Source: Antitrichia curtipendula
Lineage: Eukaryota > Streptophyta > Bryopsida > Hypnales > Leucodontaceae
Direction: 5' to 3'
NCBI GenBank assembly: GCA_951230915.1
Contig: OX579636.1
Location: 28,579,567-28,643,566 of the forward strand
Length of the DNA: 64,000 bases
Positions 37,880 through 50,181 of the stretch are shown in pieces. The translations under genes and the position numbers were made by a program. The first letter of the stretch is position 1. Every line of letters begins with the position of its first letter. The notes under the pieces were generated by a model that was given only the letters and a program-made list of their open reading frames with translations, searched no databases and was not told where the DNA came from.

Positions 37880-38635
37880 CCGTTATAAATCCTCTCGAAG
37901 GATATGGGATAATTTGAAGATGAGAGTTTAACCACTCATTGTCAAACATAGGAATTGTGTTCAATGTAGAACTTCATGCCTCATTTTGGCATAGAAGAAT
38001 TTTTTTTTCCAAAAAACATTGAATTAAAAAAAGTTGGAAAACCAAGCTAATCCTTAAACGATGCAACCATTTTTTGTTCGATGAATGGCAGAGAATCCTC
38101 CTATGTAAGACAACAGTGCAATTATTCATCCTCAGATTTTGTTGTGAAAAAGGATAAGTCTTCTACAATAGTTTGACTTCCAGTGAACACTTTTTTATTT
38201 ATTAAGCCAATAATTCACATAGTACCCAAAGGCATGATTTCCACAATCATTAGTATGTCCTTTAAGGGTTAATTTTCATCTTCAAAAATCCATTTGAGAT
38301 TTCAAGCCTCCAATCAAAAATTATAGACAAAATTCAGAGAAGAATGTTTGAAAATGTCAAAGAAAATATTCCTTCCAACCCTTCTATGAATTTTATCCAT
38401 AACTTTTGATTGGAGGCTCGAAATCTCAAATAGATTTTTGGAGATGAAAGTTACCTTGATTTAATAACTTTTCTAAGCTCAAAGGCTTTTGGAATAAAAT
38501 TATTCTACTATGTCTAAATGAGATATGGAATCATATTTTAAACAAAATTCCTACTTTTGACTTAACTATAAGCAGTTGAGCTCCTACAGTAATCCTCAAT
38601 TTACATATCCCATATAAGTTATTTTATCTCCTACC
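37880..38635. mobile_element. Fold-back element, degenerate copy of the 46.7-kb family
   Basis: The left arm has GGAATTGTGTT and GCCTCATTTTGGCATAG; the right arm has CTATGTCTAAATGAGATATG, AAAATTCCTACTTTTGACTT and ends ATCTCCTACCCCCCC. The inner arms (TCCATTTGAGATTTCAAGCC and its inverse near 38405-38440) are close complements. It is longer than the 46722-47275 copy, with inserted DNA in the left arm. Confidence 0.6.
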
Positions 38636-39042
38636 CCCCCCCCCACTTGTATAAATATCTTGTCTTTACATCTTACCACACTTGCAATTGTAAGTGACAT
38701 TTGAAACGATGTAAGGTGATATCCAAATATAGTGAATTGCATGCCAAATAATATTCTAAAGTGCTGAATTTTATTTTTGACTTAAATTAAATATTTGTCA
38801 CCAAAGTGCTGAACTTGCTATCTGAGTACAATAGTCTACATTAATTGATGATTTAAATGATCTATTGTAGTGTAGCCCCATGTTTGTAGGAGTAATACTA
38901 TTTCAAAAGCCACACTAGAGTGTAGAGTGAGTTACTTGATGGGGGTAAATAATTCTATTGGTCCTAAGCTTATAAAAGAGGCCAAATTTGATTATAGGTG
39001 TAGTGATAACGGTTTTAGTATAAACTTTGTTTGCCTTGCAGG

Positions 39043-40072
39043 TCAACCCGAGGCCGTTTTACTCCATCAACGCGAGAAACCCGACTTGGCTGAGATGATC
39101 GAGAATGTGATCAGCTTCATCGGCCGCATCTACGTCTGCGACGAGCACTGCTCCAAGTCCAGCGCCATCACCCTGAAGAACTGCCGCGGGACCGTCGGAC
39201 TGGTGGGATCTTCCGGGGAGACCATCGGTTGCTGGCACACCATTGAAGACGCCGCCAACAAGCGCGCCTTGCAACGCATGTTCATCGAGTACCCAAATTA
39301 CCCCACGCCTCTTCTCTTCGAAGCCCAGATCAAGGACCATCTCGTGAGTTCCGAGCTCGACCTGTTTGTGGCTGAGCCTTGTGAGCCTCTAGGCGAAGAA
39401 ACCGGGCATCTCTCCTCTGCTCTCGACGTCTCCCTTGCCGACAACGTGCATTGCTTCGGCTTCCCTGCACTTGTCGACCAAGAGCTCGCGGAAGGCTACA
39501 ACCGGCAGAAGCGGGAGCAAGGGCAACGGTGCAGTAAGAATGAGCTCCAGCGGAAACGGAAGCTGCCGACGGTTTTCAGTGGGCGCGTGTGCTTCACTGG
39601 GTGGAAGCAGGTTGTCGCTGATTACCTTTGTTTTTCCAGCGCCTTGGGGGGGATCGTGGTGGACGACTATGGCTGCCTCAAGGGCGTCCATGTGGCGGCC
39701 TTCCGAGTTGGCAAGACACTAGATTATCCGAATCTCAGGGGCGCCAGCTTGACCAAGCTGCACGAGTTTTGTGTGGAGACTGCGCAGTGTTGGAACGTGT
39801 GCAAGGGCGAAGTGGCGACGTTTGTGCCAGTGCATATCATTGAGGAGCCGTTGCAGTTGTCACGGTTGAACTTGATCAAGTGGAAACGGCCTTACCAAGG
39901 GAAGAAGCGGGAGTGGGAGCCATTGGGAAGGCCGTGCTTGATCAGACCTGCGGGACGCAATCACGAGGACGAGGGTACAAAATTATGGAACTGGGGAGAG
40001 GCTACGCCTCGAAAGAAGCTCAGGTCCCAACAACCTTCCAACACCAAAAACAACTCTTGGATCTGGTTCTGA
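39043..40072 (+). CDS. GC-rich trypsin-fold-like protein, probable inactive protease; 5' exon uncertain
   Basis: One open frame of 381 codons runs 38927-40072, but base composition jumps to GC-rich at about 39043, right after tttgtttgccttgcag, a strong splice acceptor. The natural coding part is therefore probably 39043-40072, with a missing upstream exon or a fused start (MSYLMGV...). Motifs fit a PA-clan (chymotrypsin-like) domain: GTVGLVGSSG then GCWHTIED (His position), SSELDLFVAEP (Asp position), CFGFPA, and YLCFSSALGGIVVDDYGCLK GVHVAA, which aligns with the usual 'GxSGGPV.D..G...GVHV' segment. The nucleophile position reads Leu (SALGG), with Ser only two residues earlier, so the fold may be kept without normal catalysis. 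A basic C-terminal tail follows (KWKRPYQGKKREW, ATPRKKL). It lies alone in AT-rich, transposon-filled DNA; codon use is very unlike its surroundings. Confidence 0.6.
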
Positions 40073-41955
40073 ATGCACCGCCGCTCATCATTACTAGGAC
40101 CATAGTCTGTGGGACCCTAGCCTCCCTCCTAACGGAGACATCAAAGGATGGAGTTCGCCATCTGTCCATGACGGGGGCTTAGATAGTTGAGCCATTCCCA
40201 ACAAACGTTCCATTGAGGCACACTGGTCTTTCAAACTGGAGCTAGTACCCTTTTTTGTGGGGCCTTACGCTACGTAAGGAATCCTCACCTCATTATCATT
40301 TTGCAACATCAATCATTGGCCACCAATTAGAATTGAGAGTTCTTCAATGCCCCTCTCACGGACCCCAATATGATATTGAAAGTGTTTGTTTACATTCAAG
40401 TACACAAATATAAAGATATTTAGTGCTATATTATATTTAGTGTTACTTACTCAATTATCTTACTCTAATATTCATTTAGTTGATAAATAGTGTTCAAGTT
40501 GACATTTAGTGCTGCCAGCATTAGAGGAATTATTGACATTTAATGCAAAAGATGTCAACGTGATTCCATGAACACTACTCAAAATTACAATAATTGACTA
40601 ATAGTGTCCATGTTAACATTTAGTGTCAATATCACTAATAATGTTGTTGATATTTAGTGTCAGAGTTTGTAATTAGTGTTGTAAATATCAAATAGCATTA
40701 TTAATGTAGTTTTTGAAAGTAAGCAATGGAACTTGAAGAGTTATTTGAAGCAACCAATGAGAGTTGAAGCATTTTGTACGTCACAGATGTTTGATTAAAG
40801 GTAGTCAATCTGTTTCAATAGTAGGTGTTTACATGACCTTAACTTTTGAAATTTGTAGTATATTTGTGCAAACTCCCAAAATTTTCAAACAAATTGCATT
40901 TACTTTTGTTTTCATTTACTAACATCATTATATGATATTTTTCTTGAATTATACTCAAAAATTGCTTGTTTTAGGTGCAAATACCTTGGTGACACCTTAA
41001 AACTACCAAGTATCTAAAAAGAACTCTTATTTTTGCATAATAGGAAACCAAGTATGCATGTGAAATCATTAATTTTTTATTATAACTTTGAGTAGGTTGT
41101 CAAGGTGACTAGTTGTTATGGGGTGTTGCTATTCATGCATCTCTTTTTGTTCCTTCAAAGTTCCCAATGTGTTGTTTCCTATGGAGTCTATGATCCATAA
41201 TAAGAGCCTACAATATGTTGTTTTTGAAACTTTATATCATATTCACTAAACAAATTTTTTTTTTATTCTATTTGCAATATCTTTCACTATGGCTACATGA
41301 AAAACATTGAAACACTTTTACTGATGATTTAAGATACCACTACACTAATAATGAAATTTAGTGTTACCACACTAATTGATTTGAAAATGTAGTATGTTTT
41401 TTATTCTTAATGAATATTATTATCATAAATATAGAGATCAATACTATTCAAATTTTTAAAGAAGAGAACCTCTATAAATATAATTGATAAAATATTCATC
41501 AAGAGTGAAAATTTATTATATTTTAAAATCAACTAATGTAATTATTATTAAATTTCACTACCAACATACCTTAGAGGCTCTAGCCTCAATTGGTATCCTT
41601 AAGGTGGAAATTCCTAGAACAGTCCATCTACCCATTCATGATAAGTAGACTTTCAATGAAAGCTTCCCCCAAAGTGCCGTTTACTTTTTCCCATACTTAA
41701 TTGTTGATTCTTTAGATTTTAGTATTATAACCAAGCTATATTGGTGTTGGTTTCAATGGCCTAGGGAATTCCATTTTGAAATTCACAGCATCAATTACAT
41801 GTTTTACTCAAATTAAAACTCTAAGTTTATCTTTGAAATTTTTTTATTTTCCATTGTTAATACTACAAAATATTTTTTCTAGGAAAGGTGCCTTGAACTA
41901 TACTAAATTGCTTATTCTCATGGTTTGGGGTTATGTTTGAAATGTTGGTCAGACT
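40073..41955. other. Gene-free DNA with scattered ATTTAGTG words
   Basis: From about 40410 to 40680, and again near 41345-41375, the word TTTAGTG or its context (ACATTTAGTG, GATATTTAGTGTCA) recurs at least eight times at irregular spacing. The same word forms the ends of the TIR element at 60861-61311, so this may be the interior of a related transposon. No coding frame. Confidence 0.45.
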
Positions 41956-42365
41956 TAAGGTGTGACCACCCATTGCCAACTAGCACCCCATTGGTAGTCA
42001 ACAGGGTGGTAGAAATGCAGTAAAGGCTAGGATTAATTTTCAAACATGAGTTCTTGACTTCCTACCATCAATTCCTCCATTCTCTTCATGACACATGCAT
42101 CAGCTTGGTTTGGAGTGCAAAATTGAACAAGAAGTAGTCTCTTAAATGAGCGATTTTAGAAGAGTCTAGACATTGTCTATGAGTCCAACACACTGTTGTC
42201 CTTCCAAAATTCATAGTAATTTCAGTTCAAGCGATAAAATTATCAAATTTCAGCAATCTTCCTCATTTCTATCCCTGCACCTGTGAAAATATTGCCTTTG
42301 CCCTCTTGTACTCCACATCATGTCTGCAGTGGCTTATTTGGTCGGTTATGGGTGGTCACACCTTA
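41956..42365. mobile_element. TIR MITE, ACCACCCAT family, copy 2
   Basis: A perfect 18-bp inverted repeat, TAAGGTGTGACCACCCAT at 41956-41973 and its complement ATGGGTGGTCACACCTTA at 42348-42365. The interior is homologous to copies 1 and 3. Length 410 bp, no coding frame. Confidence 0.75.
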
Positions 42366-42371
42366 TTAGCC

Positions 42372-42752
42372 AATAAAACATACTGTTTATGTCTGAAATG
42401 TTGGTCTGGTTTAAGTTATTAGCCTATAAACCTTTATGCTTCTTCACGAAGTAACAGTATCATTTTAAAATCTTTGATTGAGTTCTTCGAAGCCTGTACT
42501 GCAGTGTCACAGGCATGCCAGAAAATGAAATTCAATCATTTCGTAACGCCACTTGGAAGGCTAATAAAACATAGTATTATGTTGGTCCAACTTAAGTTAT
42601 TCGCGGTCCAAATTTTATGTTTTTTTCAGTAAGTAATTAACAATACCCTTTTTAAAATTTTAAAATCTTTGATTGAGTTCTTCGAAGCCTGTTGTGTCAC
42701 AGGCATGCCAGAAAATGAAAATCAGTCAATCATTTCGTAACACCGCTTTGGA
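42372..42752. repeat. Direct tandem duplication, 2 units of 190 bp
   Basis: AATAAAACATA starts at 42372 and 42562. Both units carry AAAATCTTTGATTGAGTTCT, TCACAGGCATGCCAGAAAAT and CATTTCGTAAC. The second unit has small indels. It directly follows the MITE at 41956-42365. Confidence 0.85.
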
Positions 42753-42991
42753 ATCATCTCTGATACTGGCAGCTCATCGCACAGATTGATCGTAGTTGCA
42801 GCTGCAACAACGGACAAGTACCTTCAACTCCTACGTCGAACATGATTCCAGTCTGTCAAGTGCAGGACTCATGATACCTCCAATATCTACGTTTCCCCAT
42901 GCAAGTCGCACCATGGCGGAACAGGACACCGAAAACACACACACACCACCATGCTGAGCCGGAGGCAGCCACAGGCCACCGCTAGCGACTA

Positions 42992-43045
42992 GCCTAGCCA
43001 AGCCAAGCCAAAGCCAAGCCAAGCCAAAGCCAGCCAGCCATACAC
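42992..43045. repeat. (AGCCA/AGCCAA)n microsatellite
   Basis: Irregular run of AGCCA, AGCCAA and AGCCAAA units. The GC- and Leu/Gly/Trp-rich minus-strand frame across it is a product of the repeat, not a gene. Confidence 0.85.
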
Positions 43046-43547
43046 CATCCAGGCTGTTGAAAAGCAACGCACAAAACAGACAGTCTTCCAAAAACAACAA
43101 CAGGGCACGCATCCCATTGGCTCTTCATCTCTTTGAGATTACCACATTCCTCATCAACAAAAAAATCTTGTCTTCAGGAGAGAAGGGAATCCCCAAGTTT
43201 GAGTGACATCTAAGTTAGAATCTAGGCTATTCGACAATGAAGTCCTTTTGGAAAGTCTTGGGCCAGCCATGAATTATTATATTTTTTTTCTTTCTTATAC
43301 CCAAAAGCACGCTGTACATACACCTACTAGGAGTCACGATTTGCTAACTTTGGATGGATCTTGAGGCTCCTTTTTTTTTTTTTATTGAAGCCCAGGGAAG
43401 AAGGCTCGCGATCCGACAAAGATCGGAGAAAGGTCCCTGTTGGGGTTATTCTACGGTACGTAGTTCATTCCACCATGCTCATATAAACATGCTCTAACAC
43501 TATTCCGAAAGAATCAAGGACTACGCTACGACAATCGACTGGATCAA

Positions 43548-43793
43548 ATGGCTGGCTGGAAATTCCATACATGTGGGGGGGATCACTCCCAGGTTAAGTT
43601 AAGCCAATTCTCTGGCGTTGGGATCAACTTTATGGCGAATGTATCTCATGACATCACCTCGCCGGATGCCATCCATGTGGTAAATGGTGACGACATTCCT
43701 GTTTCTGTTGCACTCACAGGACTCGTAGCCTGCGCAACAACATTGGGATGCGAATTATGCAATCGTCTCGGTCTAGCTGCTAGCATTTTCTAA
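43548..43793 (+). CDS. Orphan 81-aa ORF, doubtful
   Basis: It begins MAGWKFHTCGGDHSQVK and ends ...CNRLGLAASIF stop. Composition is near 48% GC in an AT-rich area, with an unpolar C-terminal part (VALTGLVACATTLGCEL). No family is recognised and no start context or partner exon supports it. It could be an exon or chance. Confidence 0.2.
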   Translation: MAGWKFHTCGGDHSQVKLSQFSGVGINFMANVSHDITSPDAIHVVNGDDIPVSVALTGLVACATTLGCELCNRLGLAASIF

Positions 43794-46721
43794 TGGACAA
43801 AATCATCCCAATTGTACACAAAATTGAGCTCAGGTACTAATTAATTAACACTGCCCAAAAATGCAAAACCTACATTTGTACCAACTGACTGAAAAGCCTC
43901 ACTTATTCCTACTGACTCCCTTTTTCTCAAAATAAATCTGTGGTACTCCAACAGTTTCCCACTGGAAACCGTGGATTTAATTTGAGACAAAGGGGAGTAT
44001 GGATTACAACAAGTGATGTACTAAGAATTATGTGAGAGCCTATTGTTGGTTTTGGGGTACAACTAGAGACAATGCTTTGAAATTTCATAACTTATTCATA
44101 TAGGGTCCATAAAATGCATACTAAAGTGCGTTAGAACCCTCTTTCAGTTGCCAATGAGATGTAATGTAATCTTCAATAATTTGCCATTAGTGACGATTAC
44201 AGGTGACTGTGCATAACTTATATACAGTGAATTCAAACCCAGCCTCGTGAACAGATAGATACAGTACCTTGTTCCTGGTTGAAATGTGACTCCAATCTGC
44301 GCTGTCGTGCGTCGTCTAGATTCACGCTCACTTCGATACTCACCTGCACCACTCCAGGTACTCACTAATTTTATTCTATAAACTGCCAATTGCAACCGTA
44401 CACGACGTGCAGCTAGCGACCTCAAGGGCTGTACGCATAACTTATTAGAAATGGATTAATTTACAATAGAAATGGTTGACAGAATTGCAAAAATTGAAGT
44501 CTTGCAGGTCTTGAATTGGATCGACACTTTAAGTTGGACGTCTCGACTCCCTGCTAAGGTAGACTGAGGATCCGATCCATTAAAACACACAATACATCAG
44601 AGGCTCCATTCACCATACAGGTGAGCTTTGATTTGTGCAAAATACGTAATCTACTGACATTTACTTTGCTGCAATTGACTTTCTTAAGCTTAACACAAAA
44701 TAAACCTGCAAAACAATTTCAGATGGTGCGAGTTTATGAAAGGTTCAAAGTTCACCTGTATGGCGAATGGAGACTTTTACATTACCTGGTAAGCAAAGCG
44801 AATACCGCCTTCACTCTCAGAATACGTTGGCAAATTGCTTGTGTCTCGGTACTTAAACATCTGTCACAGCAATGAAGGACAGATCAAACCTGGGGGCTGT
44901 CAACAACAAATCACACACACACACACACACACTTGACTGGGATTGAAGTAAAATTAATCCTGCGAAATCTAGCAAAGCACAAGGCGATTCTCCATGTTTC
45001 CCTTTAATGGAATATCAGACTGAAGCTTCCCAGATGTTTTTGCACTAATTAGGAATGGAGGAATCAGAATAAGCGGGCAAACAGAGAGCGACACATCTAT
45101 TCCCTGCTGACAACACTGATATTAACCGGGAATGGCAATCCGAAAACTGGGACTCGATTGCAATATATCTCTCTATTGATGATCGATTTTCTCCCACCTC
45201 TGCAAGCGACGTCATGGTCGATGGGTAACGCGACAACCAATTAACACCTCCACGAGCTGAGCACTGGGTACGCCACAATTGAGCTAAACTTCGATCACTG
45301 TGACCTGCAGACAGAAACACAACCTTAGTTACGTATATATGACCACAGTAGCTTGGAACCCCGTTTGCAATTCGCTGCCAATACCAGCTCAAAAAGAAAA
45401 AAGCTTCCAATGCTTACAAATCAAGTGCACATGTACCCAATCAATGCGTGCAACACAACCCCCCGATCGAGCTTGCGAGTCTAATGGGACTCACAATGCG
45501 AGCTCAGTCTGGTTAAATCCCCAAATCGGCCGGAATTTATTGGGAGTGCTAGCGTACTTAGCTGCCTCGCTTTCCGATCCTAATGGAGGTGACGAAGGGC
45601 AGCATGATCCAAAGCTGCTGGTGGCACAGACAAGACAAGCAGACCCATTCCCAAGCTCCCCACGGTAGGAAGTCGGGAGGTTCGCAGACCTTCAAAGGTA
45701 GCTACAGGCCGACCCTACTTGGGGTGGCGTTGTGATTATTTGGGCCCTTATGTATCAGCAGAGTACATTTTGACAGTTCGAAATGTACACCAACCATGCA
45801 AAAGAGGCACAAATAGTCAGGATCTCCGTCCTGCCTGCCTTCCCCTTGAGCAGTAGTACAGTACAGTTCAGTTGACAGAAACTGGCTGGGGTTGGACTGG
45901 GTTGACGAAAATAACTTCAAGGTGGGTAGAGTGAGTGGAAGAGTGACGACGACGGCATTCCTTCCTACCTTCCTTCCTTCCTTCCTTCCTTCCTTCCTTT
46001 CCCCGCCCCGCCTGGCAGTAGCCATTCCGGGGCATGATGCGGCCCAAGCTCTAAATATGGTGGGGACCTTTGGCAGTGCTCCAACGCAGGTTGTGCCAAA
46101 GGAGGAAAGTGGCACTGGTCACCGTTGCAATATTATTGCAAGCTTGGAATATTTTTTTTGCAACCCACACGTCCTCATTGATGGACTGTGTGTGGCTCAG
46201 CCTTCCTAATAAGTTAAGAATAAGTTAATAAGTTTCGAGCACAGTTGGAACCCGGAATTGAGCAAAACTTGTACCAAAAGCCGCGTTTTCGAGCTGCCAA
46301 AAATGGGGAAGTACTCCCAAAATAAATAAATAGATAGATAGATAAAATGGGAAGAATTGAACACAGTTGTCATAACATTCAAGAGCTGTGAGAGCAGCTG
46401 CCTTCCCTCTGACGGAATGATGTGGTATATTCCACATCATTTCATCCAAAGGATGAAATGGTGTGGAATATTCCACACCCAACATTAGCTAATAAGCCAC
46501 GCGTCAATAATGCCAGACTTCTGCTCAGTGCCAAGGTCATGACTGCACAATCAAGTTACTGGGAAGTTGAACACCCCGAATTCAGGCAATCCAAAAAAAA
46601 ATAGCTTTAAACCAATCAATTCATTGTGGTCAGTAATTTCACTATTTGAATTCTGTCACAATGTTTTGTAAGTCATTCATACTCAGTGATTCGGAATTAG
46701 AAGACAATTATTTATGTACAT
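43794..46721. other. Gene-free DNA with microsatellites
   Basis: It holds a (CA)n run at 44912-44932, a (TTCC)n run at about 45960-46000 and (GATA)n at about 46331-46345. Several 90-140 codon frames on both strands (45.0-46.2 kb) overlap each other and cross the microsatellites; none has a domain-like pattern. GC is higher here than further right, so an untranslated or missed exon cannot be excluded. Confidence 0.4.
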
Positions 46722-47275
46722 ATGGGGTGGTAGGAGGTAGAACAACCCATGTGGGATATGTAATTTAGAGTTTGTAATTTCTCAACCGCTCATAGTTAAG
46801 TCTAAAGTAGGAATTGTGTTAAAACTATAATTTCAGACCTCATTTAGGCATAGTAAAATAACTTTTTCCAAAATACTTTGAACTAAAATAAGTTGTAGAA
46901 TCAAGTTAAATTTCATCTCCAAAAATCCGTTTGAGATTTTAATCTTCCACTCAAAAGTTATAGACAAATTTCATAGAGGAGTTTGAAAGGATTTTTTTTT
47001 GACATTTTCATACATCCTCTCTGAAATTTGTCCATAACTTTTGATTGGAAGATCTAAATTTAAAAAGGATTTTTGGAGATGAAACTTAGCTTTATTCCCC
47101 ACCTTTTTTAGTTCAAATTTTTTTGAAAAAAGGTATTCCACTATGTCTAAATGAGGTCTGAAATTATAATTTTAACACAATTCCTACTTTAGACTTAATT
47201 ATGAGCGGTTGAGAAATTACAAACTCTAAATTACATATCCCACATGGGTTGTTCTATCTCCTACCACCCCAAGTT
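46722..47275. mobile_element. Fold-back (long-palindrome) transposon, 554 bp
   Basis: The two halves are reverse complements over nearly their whole length, with the centre at about 46995. The left end GGGGTGGTAGGAGGTAGAAC mirrors the right end GTTCTATCTCCTACCACCCC. Inner mirrored words include CATCTCCAAAAATCCGTTTG and its inverse. No coding capacity. RNA from it would fold into one hairpin of about 270 bp per arm. A degenerate relative lies at 37880-38635 and a single end at 22182-22250. Confidence 0.85.
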
Positions 47276-47884
47276 TACATAAAGAGTTTCTCTTTCCTTC
47301 AAAAACAATCAAAATAAATTATTGATGGCAAATGGTTAGATTTCTTTGATAGAATACTCAATGAATTCTTTGGGTTTTGACAGACCATCTATTTTATAAT
47401 TATTTGTTTGTATATTTTGTCCTAAAATTAGCCCAAAAAAAAGATCGCACCATAAATGTACTGCCATTGTCTCGGTCCTGAAGCTTACATTAATAATATG
47501 TGGATGCATTTCGTGGATGAGGACTTCAGAGAGGCAAAGGCAGCCTCTCTGAAGGCTCTTGAATGTTATGGTTGGAATTCGAAATTTGAGGAAGTTTACT
47601 GTAGCAGCGTGTTTTTAGCAGCTTGAGCTGTACAATAGAATTATGAAAAAAATCATTTGAGAATTGAGACCATTGATTGGTTGGAGAGCTGTGGCTGTCC
47701 ATCTGAGATTTTTCTGGGACGGCGTGTGCGTTTGGCTAATTATGCCTGTGACGCGCATCTTCCTCTTTCCCGTGGGTTCCAGGGTCTGAAAGTTTGTAAT
47801 TTGAGCTTGTGTGTTGCTTGAATTCCTCCTTTCCTTAATTCGGCCTTTGGAGTCTAGACCGCTGCTCTTCTCTACTAAGGTTGA

Positions 47885-48296
47885 ACCACCCATAGCTGAT
47901 CACTTCAGCGATTCTGCGACAACAGACCATGAGCAGTATGAGGTGATGCAAATTTTTCCCTTGTAGAAAGATACGAAATATGGGGATTGCAAATTTTTCG
48001 TAATTTTATTACCAAGAATTGAAATTACTATGAAATTTGGGAGCCAAATAGTGCTCAGAACCTATAACCAATGTCTGGACTCTTCCGATTCTAATCATTT
48101 AAGAAATACTTTCTCACATGCAACTTCCTACTTTTTTGCTCACTAACTCCAAGACATCTGTTATGACCTTATTGGTCCCAACCTTGAAAATGAGAAAAAC
48201 AAAACATTCTAAGCTTCGGTTGGAAATTTGTTCCAACCTTGGTACACCCTACATGGTTGGGTATGGGTCCGTGGTTGGAAATGAGTGGTCCAACTT
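47885..48296. mobile_element. TIR MITE, ACCACCCAT family, copy 3 (inverted)
   Basis: It begins GAACCACCCATAGC and ends ATGAGTGGTCCAAC. The inside matches the complement of copy 1, for example TTGGTCCCAACCTTG and TGGTTGGGTATGGGTC against CCAACCTGTA/GCATACCCAACC. Confidence 0.65.
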
Positions 48297-48419
48297 TACA
48301 ACATCTTAGTTTCCAAAATTAAGTGACAACACTCAAAATTGCTACTTTTGGCAATGAGTTGATTAATCTTGTTAGAGTACTTTGAAGTCCTTTATTTAAC
48401 TCAATTCTCAATATTTTTG

Positions 48420-48860
48420 AAAAAAAATAAAAAAACATTGGGTGAAAATTGTTTATTACAACATTACAACTGTTGGGATTGGCATTTTTCAACTCCATAT
48501 TTAAAATCTTAACAATTTAGTGTTTTGAACATTCTCTACCTCTTTCTACTTATTATTTTTTTTCCTAAATGTTTTACAATTCCAAGTGATCTGAAATTTT
48601 TTAAGCAAGTAGCCAACTTGCCTTGAAGAATGAATCCAAAGAGTACCACCATTTTGGACATTTTTTCATACAAATGTGACCTTGTGAAGTGTAGCTGCCC
48701 AAATTTTCGAAGGGACAGAAAAAGGATTTTTGTCAATTCAAATGCTATTATCTTGCAATCCACACAGTGAAATTTTTTGAAATTGTTTCCACAACTTCTC
48801 AAACAGTTTAATACAAGCTCCTATTGTTACATTTTTCAAAAAAAAAATTCTCTAAACTTT
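48420..48860. repeat. Dispersed repeat R2, copy A (inverted relative to 52.9 kb)
   Basis: TTCTACTTATTATTTTTTTTCC, AGTAGCCAACTTGCCTTGAA and TTTTTTCATACAAATGTGAC are the complements of words at 52985-53155. A third, weaker copy spans about 56170-56420. Minus-strand frames of copies A and C and the plus-strand frame of copy B share words such as FKKFHCVDC / FKILHYVDC, which reflects the repeat and not proven coding. Confidence 0.7.
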
Positions 48861-49501
48861 TATACTTATATTCGAAACAGCAGTTTTGGAGCGGTTTTGA
48901 TGAAAACATAGTCTCTAACCTTTAGGGGCTAAGCTCTAAGTAGCCAAGGAAAATGTTCATCAGTTATTATTTTATTGGCTAGGCTTTAATAGTAAGGCAA
49001 CTCTTAAATTACGTCCTTAAGATAGTTATAGTGTGTGAGCAAAGGAAAGAGAATTGGAATACATTAATGAATGCCTTATTGAGACAATATATGCAAAAGT
49101 TTGAACTTTGGACCAAAAAACAAATCAAACAAAAAAAACTCTATGAATCACTATTATGGGTAATAAACTGAATCAAATTTTCAACCATAAATAATGATGA
49201 TCCACATTTTGTCTAGTTTGATATTAAGTGCATTTAAAAGTATGATTTAATATCAACCCAAATAATGATGTCGATCTACATTTTGCCTCAATTGATAAAT
49301 TGTTACTTAAGAATATTTTTGCTAAGGTATTGGAATTTAATTAGTTGGAAAAAGAAAAATGATCCGATAACATTTGCTTGTATGCAACAAGTGAGAGTTG
49401 GGGCACTATATTTTTTAATAGGCAATTTATTGCCAAAAAAACATGGCCCAATCATTAGTGGCATGGATAGGAATTTTTGAAATTTTGAATGGAAGCCAAC
49501 A

Positions 49502-49705
49502 ATGCTAGCATGTGAACATACGAGCCTTGAGCCTAGCTATAAGTAGATAATCTACAACCTTTAAAGGTGCTTATAACATAAACATTGATAATATAGATAT
49601 ACTTAACATATGTATCCTACAATCACGGAAGGTTTTTATAATATAGACACCTATGACATAGGTGTTAGAGAGATTCCTAGGCTCATATGCTCATGATCCT
49701 AAGTT
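49502..49705. repeat. Dispersed repeat R3, copy A
   Basis: ATGCTAGCATGTGAACATA at the left, GGTGCTTATAACATAAACA in the middle and GGCTCATATGCTCATGATCC at the right. It matches 54683-54850 (same strand) and the complement of 62050-62272. Ends GTGAGCATA / TATGCTCA(T) form short inverted repeats, so this looks like a MITE of about 200 bp. Confidence 0.65.
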
Positions 49706-50181
49706 CACATATTAGTACTTTAAAGATGGAAGCAATTTACCAATTCCATTTGATACATGGTTGAGTTCTTGTTAACTGATCTTTCTTATCATTGTAAGCT
49801 ATGTACTCCAAATGTATGTATAATTGACAATAGCACAACTAGGTTACTTTCTCTTGCACTTGATTGCATAAGACGAGCTATCCATTGAAATCCAAACAAA
49901 TTACAATGGTATGATCTTGGATTAATAAAGTCCAGTACATGCTATTAATACTATAGTAGAACTTCCATTCAATAATAGACCCAGGGCCAAATGAGAGTAT
50001 TGCATTGGAGAGGTTATGGCTTTAGAGAGGAATTTCAGTGGATATTAATGACATTTGAAATTAATGTCTACTAATTCCTTGACTATATTGAGTAGCCAAT
50101 GAATCTTGATTGTAATCATTACCTATATGCAATCATTCATTCCAAGTTGCGTGGGGCTCTACTATACCAATAACAAACAAA

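Noticed and set aside
42831..43112. 93-codon minus-strand frame rich in Leu, Gly and Trp
   Set aside because: It runs across an AGCCA microsatellite; the composition comes from the repeat, with no homology signal or splice context.
45045..46209. Overlapping frames of 105-137 codons on both strands at 45.0-46.2 kb
   Set aside because: They overlap each other, cross TTCC microsatellites and show no domain pattern.
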